DNA of 18,475 bases from Alphaproteobacteria bacterium (GTDB taxonomy: Bacteria; Pseudomonadota; Alphaproteobacteria; Rs-D84; NBLK01). The notes below the pieces were generated by a model, which had not been told where the DNA came from, ran no database searches, and saw nothing but the letters and a program-made list of their open reading frames with translations. Positions within the stretch are counted from its first letter, which is position 1; each line of letters begins with the position of its first letter. The stretch spans positions 1 to 18,475 of the forward strand of contig JAFGXE010000049.1 in NCBI GenBank assembly GCA_016936785.1, in the 5' to 3' direction. Positions 1 to 6,015 of the stretch are shown here, in pieces. A program made the translations under genes and the position numbers.

Positions 1-1
1 A

Positions 2-121
2 CGTATAATATACGTGGGATCAAAAAGAACAAAAATCTTTCTAAAAACGCCTAAAAATACAATTCAAAAAGATTCTGAACAGGCTCTCAAAAGAAAGTAT
101 TTCAAATTAGGTCTTAAATAA
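2..121 (+). CDS. Possible C-terminal end of a CDS entering from the left edge
   Basis: An open frame runs from the window edge (first full codon at base 2) for 39 sense codons and ends with TAA at 119-121. The tail is Lys-rich and ends in YFKLGLK. No in-frame ATG lies near the edge, which fits the 3' end of a longer gene whose start is outside the window. In AT-rich DNA an open frame of this length can arise by chance, and no domain is visible, so this is a weak call. A gap of about 60 bases containing a plausible promoter separates it from the next gene. Confidence 0.3.
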   Translation, partial: RIIYVGSKRTKIFLKTPKNTIQKDSEQALKRKYFKLGLK

Positions 122-128
122 AAAAGAC

Positions 129-157
129 TTTACATTTTAAATTATATGTTCTATATC
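129..157 (+). promoter_or_regulatory. Possible sigma70 promoter for the 184-453 gene
   Basis: A -35-like TTTACA (129-134) and a -10-like TATATC (152-157) are separated by 17 bases. The expected start near 164 would leave a leader of about 20 bases before the ATG at 184. Both boxes are imperfect and the surroundings are very AT-rich, so a chance match is possible. Confidence 0.4.
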
Positions 158-183
158 TTAAGCAAACTTTAAAAATTAAAAGT

Positions 184-453
184 ATGAAGGCAAAAAAATC
201 TGCAGAGGATACACATATCCAATGCGAAATCTTGACGAAAAACGGAAACATTATTAAATCTCGAGTTAGAAAAAGACTAACAAAAGATGGATTACTTTCT
301 GTTAAATTCCATCATAGAGCCAAGTCTCTTGATGGGGCTAAAATGAAAACAAAATTGAGTAGAATGGGAAACACTTGGGATCCTGAGTTAACAATTGAGG
401 ATATTTCTCCCAAATTCCCGCCAAAATGGAAATTTTGGCTACTTAAAAAATAG
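184..453 (+). CDS. Hypothetical small basic protein (89 aa)
   Basis: I do not recognise this 89-residue protein. It is rich in Lys and Arg (a KSRVRKRL stretch near residue 28) and has no signal peptide, membrane helix or cysteine motif. The C-terminus is aromatic and basic (PPKWKFWLLKK). The composition would fit a soluble nucleic-acid-associated protein, but that is only inference. No clear Shine-Dalgarno sequence precedes the ATG. A tiny Lys-rich ORF follows after 28 bases, and both could share the terminator at 567-610. Confidence 0.55.
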   Translation: MKAKKSAEDTHIQCEILTKNGNIIKSRVRKRLTKDGLLSVKFHHRAKSLDGAKMKTKLSRMGNTWDPELTIEDISPKFPPKWKFWLLKK

Positions 454-481
454 TTTTTAAATCTCTTTAAATAGAAGTCCT

Positions 482-556
482 ATGGCAAAAACGCGAAAGG
501 GTAAAAATGGTCAAGAGCCGACCATTAAACGCCCAAAAGGAAAAAAAAAGAAATAA
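482..556 (+). CDS. Possible 24-aa lysine-rich microprotein
   Basis: ATG at 482 opens 24 codons ending in TAA (554-556). The peptide, which ends RPKGKKKK, is almost entirely basic, with ten lysines and two arginines. A weak AGAAG ribosome-binding sequence lies four bases upstream. It sits between the 89-aa gene and a hairpin with a T-tract. Placement and composition suggest a real small basic protein, but its length makes it impossible to separate from chance without conservation or expression data. Confidence 0.35.
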   Translation: MAKTRKGKNGQEPTIKRPKGKKKK

Positions 557-566
557 TTCTTTTTTA

Positions 567-610
567 CCCCAAACAAATATCTGAAAAGATAGAAGTGCGG
601 GGATTTTTTT
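567..610 (+). terminator. Rho-independent-like terminator (plus strand)
   Basis: CCCC (567-570) pairs with GGGG (599-602). Inside is a perfect inner hairpin, TATCT-GAAA-AGATA (578-591), and seven T residues follow (604-610). The internal loop between the two stems weakens it. It would end transcripts from the two small genes upstream and face the minus-strand RNA to its right. Confidence 0.5.
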
Positions 611-625
611 ATATTAATAGCCTAG

Positions 626-655
626 AATCAATAAAGCCACTCTTAGAGTGGCCTT
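626..655 (-). terminator. Terminator hairpin of the minus-strand RNA
   Basis: GCCACTC (636-642) and GAGTGGC (646-652) form a perfect 7-bp stem with a 3-base loop. On the minus strand the stem can extend by an A/T-rich arm and is followed by TTTATTGATT, a moderate T-tract. The hairpin is symmetric, so it could also act on plus-strand transcripts, but its position at the end of the promoter-driven minus-strand RNA is the better fit. Confidence 0.6.
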
Positions 656-775
656 GTTATTGGTGGGGCGCTTTAACTGGAACAAAGCTCTATTAAAACT
701 GTCTGTTGCCACGCCCCGTATATTTGATGCCCCGAAGGGAGAATTTAATTTTTATTTATAACCTCTTACAGGTAT
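630..775 (-). ncRNA. Candidate structured small RNA (about 145 nt), unidentified
   Basis: A consensus promoter (782-810, minus) predicts a start near 775, and a terminator hairpin (636-652) predicts an end near 630. No significant ORF lies between them on that strand. The RNA would have a CCC-UUCG-GGG hairpin near its 5' third and a GGGGC/GCCCC closing stem with a GCUUU/AAAGC arm inside it. A GUUAU/AUAAC pair could bring the 5' and 3' parts together. It lacks the core of the bacterial SRP RNA and of tmRNA, and I could not match it to 6S RNA. That it is transcribed and non-coding is an inference from promoter, fold and terminator. Confidence 0.5.
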
Positions 776-781
776 GAGAAT

Positions 782-810
782 ATTATCTCATAAGAAAACG
801 CCCCTGTCAA
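782..810 (-). promoter_or_regulatory. Strong sigma70-type promoter (minus strand)
   Basis: On the minus strand the sequence reads TTGACA (810-805), exactly 17 bases, then GATAAT (787-782). The -35 is a perfect consensus and the -10 differs at one position. The predicted start is near base 775. It points away from hsdM towards the candidate small RNA, and is one of the best promoter matches in the window. Confidence 0.7.
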
Positions 811-820
811 GGATAAAAAT

Positions 821-845
821 CATCATTGAATAAATGTTTATGATG
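821..845. promoter_or_regulatory. Inverted repeat upstream of hsdM
   Basis: CATCAT (821-826) and ATGATG (840-845) are perfect inverted repeats 13 bases apart, 40 bases before the hsdM start. It could be an operator or a weak leader hairpin controlling the restriction-modification operon. I could not find a convincing plus-strand promoter next to it, so the role is open. Confidence 0.25.
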
Positions 846-885
846 GTTTAGAGTTGTTACTTTAAAATTTCAAAAGGTCTAAAAC

Positions 886-2388
886 ATGGCGACAAACAAT
901 TCATCTGAACTTTCAATCGAAAAAGTCCTCTTCACTGCGGCAAATAAGCTACGTGGCACGCTTTCCCCGTCCGAGTATAAATATGTTGTGTTGGGATTGG
1001 TTTTCTTAAAATACATCTCGGATTCCTTTGAATTGAAATATAATGCCTTAAAGGCGGAAGGTTTAGGACTGGAGGAAGAAAAAGACGAATATATGGCAGA
1101 TGGGATTTTTTACACCCCTATAGAAGCTCGTTGGAACACATTGGCTAATCATGCAAAATCCGATGAAATCGGTCTCATTATCGATAATGCAATGATTGCG
1201 ATTGAAAAGCACAATCCAAATCTCAAAGGGGTTTTGACCAAGAATTATAACCGCCCAACGCTCAATAAACACAACTTGGGTGAATTGATTGATTTGTTCA
1301 CAAACAACATTCATTTTTCAGATTTAAAAGAAGAAAAAGACGTTTTAGGTCGGGTGTATGAGTATTTCATTTCAAACTTTGCCTCTACCGAAGGAAAACG
1401 GGGCGGTGAATTTTACACTGCAAAATCGGTGGTCAAAACATTGGTTGAAATTATCAAACCCTATAAAGGGCGTATCTATGATCCGTGTTGTGGATCGGGC
1501 GGCATGTTTATCCAATCCGAAAAGTTTACCCTTGCCCATGGACATAATCGCCAAGATATTGCCGTCTATGGACAAGAATACAATGAATCAACCCGTCGCC
1601 TATGCCTCATGAACCTGGCCATCCGTAGCATTAACGGAAACATCGGGGATATGCCCGAAGATACACTCCGCAATGATTTGCACAAAGAATTAAAGGCGGA
1701 CTTTATTCTGGCCAATCCGCCGTTTAATCAAAGTGAATGGGGGCAGGAGATTTTATCCAAAGACGTGCGGTGGAAATATGGGATTCCACCAAAGAATAAT
1801 GCGAACTATGCATGGCTGCAACACATGATCCACCACTTGGGGCCGAAAGGGGTGGCCGGCGTGGTGTTGGCCAATGGATCGATGTCGACGGCCACAAAAG
1901 AAGAGTTTGAAATCCGTAAAAATATGATCAAAGACGGCCTTGTCGAGGCCATGATTGCGCTCCCCGGTCAAATGTTCTATTCTGTTCAAATTCCAGTGTG
2001 CCTGTGGATTATGCGCAAGGGACGAGACAAGACGAATGAAACCTTGTTTATTGATGCGCGCGAAGTGGGCTTTATGGCGGATCGCACGCATAAGGAGTTC
2101 ACAGACGCCGACATTCAAACGATGGTGGAAAAATATGATGCATGGCGGGAAAATAAGGACTATGCGGATGTGGCTGGTTTTTGTAAAGTGGCAACCGTGG
2201 TCGAGATTGAAAAAAATGACTGGGTGTTAACGCCGGGACGCTATGTTGGAATTAAGGACGCGGAAGAAGATAGCGAACCGTTTGAGAAAAAATTTCCCCG
2301 CTTGATGGCGGAACTGGCCGAGCAGATGAAAAAAGAGGCCGAATTGAATGCTGAAATCGAAAAACAATTACAGAAAGTTGAGGGATAG
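886..2388 (+). CDS. hsdM: Type I restriction-modification DNA methyltransferase subunit HsdM
   Basis: The modification subunit transfers methyl groups from S-adenosylmethionine to adenine N6 at the site chosen by HsdS, and is part of both the methylase and the full restriction complex. The N-terminal helical HsdM domain covers about residues 10-150. The Rossmann-like methylase domain carries the SAM-binding motif DPCCGSGG at residues 199-206 and the catalytic NPPF at 277-280, typical of N6-adenine enzymes. At 500 aa it is a normal, apparently intact HsdM. AAAAGG precedes the ATG by a few bases and supports this start. It is the first gene of the locus and is more GC-rich than the accessory gene that follows one base after its stop. 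Confidence 0.97.
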   Translation: MATNNSSELSIEKVLFTAANKLRGTLSPSEYKYVVLGLVFLKYISDSFELKYNALKAEGLGLEEEKDEYMADGIFYTPIEARWNTLANHAKSDEIGLIIDNAMIAIEKHNPNLKGVLTKNYNRPTLNKHNLGELIDLFTNNIHFSDLKEEKDVLGRVYEYFISNFASTEGKRGGEFYTAKSVVKTLVEIIKPYKGRIYDPCCGSGGMFIQSEKFTLAHGHNRQDIAVYGQEYNESTRRLCLMNLAIRSINGNIGDMPEDTLRNDLHKELKADFILANPPFNQSEWGQEILSKDVRWKYGIPPKNNANYAWLQHMIHHLGPKGVAGVVLANGSMSTATKEEFEIRKNMIKDGLVEAMIALPGQMFYSVQIPVCLWIMRKGRDKTNETLFIDAREVGFMADRTHKEFTDADIQTMVEKYDAWRENKDYADVAGFCKVATVVEIEKNDWVLTPGRYVGIKDAEEDSEPFEKKFPRLMAELAEQMKKEAELNAEIEKQLQKVEG

Positions 2389-2389
2389 G

Positions 2390-3022
2390 ATGGAAATTGA
2401 GGAATTCAGAAAATTATTATCAAAGAAAAGAATGGGATCTTTTGAAGAAAAATATGACGATCCTGTAAAGTATTATTTGCAAAACATTTCTATCTCTCAA
2501 TTATATTATGAGTATCTTCATTTCTTTGAAATAACATTAAGAAATAAAGTAGCAAATCATCTCAAGAAAACTTGGCCTGATTGGATTGACCCTAATTCCG
2601 ATTTCATACAAAATATTTTAAAGAAAGAACAAACGGATCAATTTTTATCATGTCTAAAAAGACTAAAAACGCCAAAAAATAAAGAAGATGAGGATCGCGT
2701 TATTTCTGAGTTAGGATTAGGATTTTGGACATCTCTTTTTAACAAGGCGTATGATCAAACAATTTGGAAGCAAAAAGAATTTAAAAATATCTTTCCAAAT
2801 TTTTCAAAAAGCTTAGGGACAATTTCTAAAGAATTGGATGAAATCCGACGCATTAGAAATCGAGTTTTTCATTACGAACAAATTCTAACCTATAATCCTG
2901 ATAAAAATTATGAACTTATTTACTCTTATCTTTGTAATATGATTCCAAAACACCATGAGTTAAGAGAAAAACTAAAAGAGTTAAATAAATTAAATGAAAT
3001 CAAAAGGATTATGACGGAATAA
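2390..3022 (+). CDS. Abi-like protein with HEPN-type RNase motif
   Basis: This 210-aa protein resembles Abi-family (AbiD/F-like, Abi_2-type) abortive infection proteins. Visible hallmarks are an N-terminal YYEYLHFFEITLRNKVANHL helix, a central GFWTSLFNKAYDQTIW segment, and an RNRVFH motif near residue 172. The last is the RxxxxH signature of HEPN ribonucleases. By family knowledge it would cut RNA on phage infection; that is inferred here. The frame is open from 2348, but ATG 2390 is the better start because it follows the hsdM stop by one base and has GAGGGA just upstream, suggesting translational coupling. It is clearly more AT-rich than hsdM, consistent with separate acquisition. A gap of 224 bases follows. 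Confidence 0.75.
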   Translation: MEIEEFRKLLSKKRMGSFEEKYDDPVKYYLQNISISQLYYEYLHFFEITLRNKVANHLKKTWPDWIDPNSDFIQNILKKEQTDQFLSCLKRLKTPKNKEDEDRVISELGLGFWTSLFNKAYDQTIWKQKEFKNIFPNFSKSLGTISKELDEIRRIRNRVFHYEQILTYNPDKNYELIYSYLCNMIPKHHELREKLKELNKLNEIKRIMTE

Positions 3023-3199
3023 AAAAATCCAGCTATCTATCTCGGTAAGAACTTGCTATTTAAGCCACAAGAGGCATTTGAGAGGAAGAACACTGGATCA
3101 AACTGAAAATCAGTATATGAAAAAAATTTAGAAAAGTAAAGAACTTTTTTACGAAATATTGAAAATACAACAAATAACAAACTGAAAAACAAAGATAAA
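3023..3199. other. AT-rich spacer with possible hairpins between accessory genes
   Basis: No convincing gene was found here. ATCCAG (3027-3032) and CTGGAT (3093-3098) can pair around a loop of about 60 bases, and ACTGA/TCAGT form a small hairpin near 3103-3115. No strong terminator or promoter was seen. Its position between two accessory genes inside the operon, next to a duplicated hsdM tail, suggests debris from a past insertion. Confidence 0.3.
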
Positions 3200-3244
3200 A
3201 TGAATAAAGGAATCGAAAAACAATTGAAAAAGGCGGAGACATAA
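3200..3244 (+). pseudogene. Duplicate of the hsdM C-terminal tail
   Basis: The 14 codons before TAA (3242-3244) encode a peptide that aligns without gaps to the last 14 residues of HsdM, sharing the core IEKQL and 8 of 14 positions. At DNA level AATCGAAAAACAATT is identical in both places. Nothing else of hsdM is present. This looks like the scar of a recombination or cassette insertion behind hsdM. It may still act as a short leader ORF, because its end carries the GGCGGAG ribosome-binding site of the gene at 3247. Confidence 0.55.
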
Positions 3245-3246
3245 AT

Positions 3247-4098
3247 ATGGATATTGAAAGTTTAAAAATATTATTAGAAAAAGTTACTCATCAATCTTTT
3301 TGGGAAAGTAATTTATTTACAGCGATTTTTACTGGGTTAATATCTGTAGTGTCAATGTATCTTGGCTGGAGACTCTCCGAGAAGAAAATTGAAAAAGAGC
3401 GACGAATTTCTTTTATACAAAATATGAACATTACGATAGCAAAGATAGATAGTAATATTTTAGTCTTATATGGGTACTACAAAGCTTTGTTAGATAAAAA
3501 AATAGATTTCAGTAATTTAGAAAATTGTAAGTTGGAGCATATAAAACATTTAAATCTTATTTCATTGACAGATTTAGTTTGGATTGCAGATAAGAGCCCT
3601 CATATTTTGGCTAAATATAAATTTCCTCAGGAAAACCTTTTTACTTTAAAGATTAACAACCATAACAAACTTGTAAATTCAGAGACTCAGCCAGGAACTA
3701 TTCAAGAATCTTTCAATAAGATAAAAGAGTCTTTAGAATTGTATCTTCAATCCAGTTTAAATGATTTTGACTTGCTATTGAACGAAGCTCAGAAATTTTT
3801 CTATGAAGAAAAAAATGTTGAGATCTATATGCCTAAAATAGATCAACCGCACTATCGTGAAATCATAAATCTTCAAAGTTTTCAAACTCTTTTAAAAGAG
3901 CCACGTCTAACAATGGAGTGTTTTTTTAGACAAAATAAAATTGATGAAATAAGAAAATTATGCCTCTCTCTTCCTCCGTTAAATAGAGTTCTTGCTTTTA
4001 ATTTTTTAAAGGAAAAAGGTGTCTCAACAGATTTCTCAAAAAAAGAAATCTCTAAGCTAAAAAATAAAATGCGAACAGAAATGAAAAGAAACAGATAA
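3247..4098 (+). CDS. Single-pass membrane protein of unknown function in the R-M operon
   Basis: I do not recognise this 283-aa protein. Residues 21-42 form a hydrophobic helix (AIFTGLISVVSMYLGWRL) followed at once by a charged, probably coiled-coil stretch (SEKKIEKERR). It is therefore likely anchored in the inner membrane with most of the chain in the cytoplasm. The rest is helical, charged and cysteine-poor, ending in a Lys/Arg-rich tail. No catalytic motif is evident. GGCGGAG precedes the ATG at good spacing. Its stop codon directly abuts the hsdS start. Position inside a restriction-modification operon and low GC make it a candidate phage-defence effector or sensor, but that is inference from location only. 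Confidence 0.7.
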   Translation: MDIESLKILLEKVTHQSFWESNLFTAIFTGLISVVSMYLGWRLSEKKIEKERRISFIQNMNITIAKIDSNILVLYGYYKALLDKKIDFSNLENCKLEHIKHLNLISLTDLVWIADKSPHILAKYKFPQENLFTLKINNHNKLVNSETQPGTIQESFNKIKESLELYLQSSLNDFDLLLNEAQKFFYEEKNVEIYMPKIDQPHYREIINLQSFQTLLKEPRLTMECFFRQNKIDEIRKLCLSLPPLNRVLAFNFLKEKGVSTDFSKKEISKLKNKMRTEMKRNR

Positions 4099-5205
4099 AT
4101 GACGAAATGGATTGAAACAGCTTTGGGGGATGTAGTAGAGATTATAGGCGGCGGAACACCAAAAACTTCTATCTCCTCTTATTGGAATGGGAATATCCCT
4201 TGGCTTTCTGTTGTGGACTTCAACAATACCACTAGAAATGTTTCCAAAACAGAAAAAACAATTACAGAAGAAGGTTTTAAAAATAGCAGCACTCAACTAC
4301 TTTCAAAGGGAGATATTATCATTTCTGCTAGAGGAACAGTTGGAGCATTAGCTCAAGTTTCCAAAAAAATGGCATTTAATCAGTCTTGTTATGGATTACG
4401 ATCAACAGAAAAAGTTGATCAGAGTTTTTTATACTATTTAGTTAAAGACTCAATTCAGACTATTAAAAAGAATACTCATGGTGCGGTATTTGACACAATT
4501 ACAAGAGATACTTTTGATCGCATTTATGTCCAAATCCCAGAAGATATTGAGGAGCAGGCGAGGATTGCAGGGGTATTGTCGTGTTTGGATGATAAAATCG
4601 AACTGTTGCAGGCACAGAATAAAACACTGGAGGACCTCGCCCAAACGATTTTCACCGAAACCTTCCTCACCCACCCCCATCCAGACTGGAAACAAGGAAA
4701 ACTGGGGGATTTAATGCCTGTCAAAACAGGAAAAAGAAATGCCAACCATGCAAAGCCAAATGGGAAATATAAATTTTTTACTTGCTCACAGGGTAACTTT
4801 CTTTGTGATGAATACTCTTTCAATCAAAAGGCTGTGTTGCTTTCTGGAAACGGAGATTTTTCTGTTAAGATATATGAAGGAAAGTTTGATGCTTATCAGA
4901 GGACATATGTCTTAACACCTTACAATGAAGAGTGGTTATTTCCGGTTTATTTTACCTTACAAAAAGAACTGAGGAACTTAACTATGGGGTCCAGGGGATC
5001 TGTGATTTCATTTCTTACGAAAGGACAAATAGAAAATATTAAAACAGTGGTACCGGATAACGGCACAATGCAGGTATTCAATGCACAAGTCGCGCCTATG
5101 TTTGATAAAATCTCGGCTAATATCAAACAAATTGCGACACTCACCGAGACACGGGACACACTACTCCCCAAACTCATCACCGGAAAAATAAAGGTTAAAA
5201 AATAA
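4099..5205 (+). CDS. hsdS: Type I restriction-modification specificity subunit HsdS
   Basis: HsdS chooses the DNA target of the HsdM/HsdR complex. The 368-aa chain has the usual two halves. Target-recognition domain 1 covers about residues 1-150 (GGGTPKT, IPWLSVVDF and GDIIISARGTVG), and a conserved helical spacer covers about 151-185 (QARIAGVLSCLDDKIELLQ). Target-recognition domain 2 covers about 200-330, and a second conserved helix closes the protein (DTLLPKLITGKIKVKK). It is intact but at the short end for two-domain HsdS. The ATG follows the preceding stop with no gap, and the stop overlaps the next ATG by one base. The helical spacer is GC-richer, like hsdM and hsdR, while parts of the recognition domains are AT-rich, as expected from domain swapping. 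Confidence 0.95.
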   Translation: MTKWIETALGDVVEIIGGGTPKTSISSYWNGNIPWLSVVDFNNTTRNVSKTEKTITEEGFKNSSTQLLSKGDIIISARGTVGALAQVSKKMAFNQSCYGLRSTEKVDQSFLYYLVKDSIQTIKKNTHGAVFDTITRDTFDRIYVQIPEDIEEQARIAGVLSCLDDKIELLQAQNKTLEDLAQTIFTETFLTHPHPDWKQGKLGDLMPVKTGKRNANHAKPNGKYKFFTCSQGNFLCDEYSFNQKAVLLSGNGDFSVKIYEGKFDAYQRTYVLTPYNEEWLFPVYFTLQKELRNLTMGSRGSVISFLTKGQIENIKTVVPDNGTMQVFNAQVAPMFDKISANIKQIATLTETRDTLLPKLITGKIKVKK

Positions 5206-6008
5206 TGAAAGACATTACAGAACTTGTAAAGTTTCTAAATAAGAATCGTGGAACTCTTCTATATATTTCGGTGGTTTTGGCGGGATCATATCTTTTTATC
5301 ACACTTTTGGGAACAGGTTTTTTTATTATGTTAAACAAAAAGTCTGTTCTTAATATACCTTATATTATTGGTATTCTGGCTATAGCCTCTGTTTTGACTT
5401 TTTTCTTCGGATTCTTTTATACTATGATTATAGAATTTATTGCTATATGTAAAAAATGGAGAGAGAATTGGAGAATCTCTTCTAAAAACAAAAAAGAAAT
5501 GGAACAGATGTTAAGTGAAATAAAAATAGAAGAAATAAAAGTTTTATATTATCTCTTTTCTTTACCAACAAAGGGAACAATATCAATAAAAAAAGAACTT
5601 CCTATACTTACTGGCCCAAAAGATCCATTTAAAAAATTTAATAGTGCTGTCAAATTTTCTTTAAGCATGCAATTGCACATTCGCCCCTTCCTGTCAGAAG
5701 AAATTGAGACTTTCTTCTTAATTGGAAAAGATTTCAATTTTAACATACTAAAAGACTATAAGCTAAAAAATGATGTTTCTTCCCCTTATATTATTTTCGA
5801 TCCTTATTTTTATGCATTTCTAGAAAAATACTTTAAGAAAAGTAAACCATTGGATGGTTTAGAGAATTTTGAGATAAAAATTAAAAAACAATTCGAAGAA
5901 AAAACGAAAGAAAAGATAAATGAAATAATAACAAAATATCAAAAAAGACAAATGAATGACGTAAAAAAAGCTAAAAAAGCTTCTAGTATCAACTGGGATA
6001 CCCTATAG
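5205..6008 (+). CDS. Two-helix membrane protein between hsdS and hsdR, possibly SieB-like
   Basis: This 267-aa protein starts in an ATG that overlaps the hsdS stop (TAATG) and ends a few bases before hsdR. Two hydrophobic segments, about residues 18-42 and 51-80, are followed by a cytoplasmic region of about 185 residues with a charged helical C-terminus (about 225-260). The layout of two helices followed by a segment like EEIKVLYYLFSLPTKGTIS recalls the superinfection-exclusion protein B (SieB) family, but the match is by architecture and loose motif only. Codon use is strongly AT-rich compared with hsdR. Its placement inside the operon suggests co-expression with the restriction system and a defence-related role. 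Confidence 0.65.
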   Translation: MKDITELVKFLNKNRGTLLYISVVLAGSYLFITLLGTGFFIMLNKKSVLNIPYIIGILAIASVLTFFFGFFYTMIIEFIAICKKWRENWRISSKNKKEMEQMLSEIKIEEIKVLYYLFSLPTKGTISIKKELPILTGPKDPFKKFNSAVKFSLSMQLHIRPFLSEEIETFFLIGKDFNFNILKDYKLKNDVSSPYIIFDPYFYAFLEKYFKKSKPLDGLENFEIKIKKQFEEKTKEKINEIITKYQKRQMNDVKKAKKASSINWDTL

Positions 6009-6015
6009 GAAAAAA

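Noticed and set aside
103..134. GTCTT/AAGAC hairpin after the left-edge frame as a terminator
   Set aside because: The stem is only 5 bp of mostly A/T pairs and no T-tract follows directly.
630..775. Identification of the minus-strand RNA as SRP RNA, tmRNA or 6S RNA
   Set aside because: The SRP RNA core and the tmRNA ends are absent, and the long 6S-type bubble could not be drawn with confidence; it is left unidentified.
1753..2118. 121-codon minus-strand ORF
   Set aside because: It lies entirely inside hsdM, whose methylase motifs are intact in the plus frame; the minus reading shows no domain and is a shadow of codon bias.
3060..3242. 60-codon minus-strand ORF in the spacer between accessory genes
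   Set aside because: It is a low-complexity Phe/Leu-rich translation of AT-rich DNA, without a ribosome-binding site and antisense to the duplicated hsdM tail.
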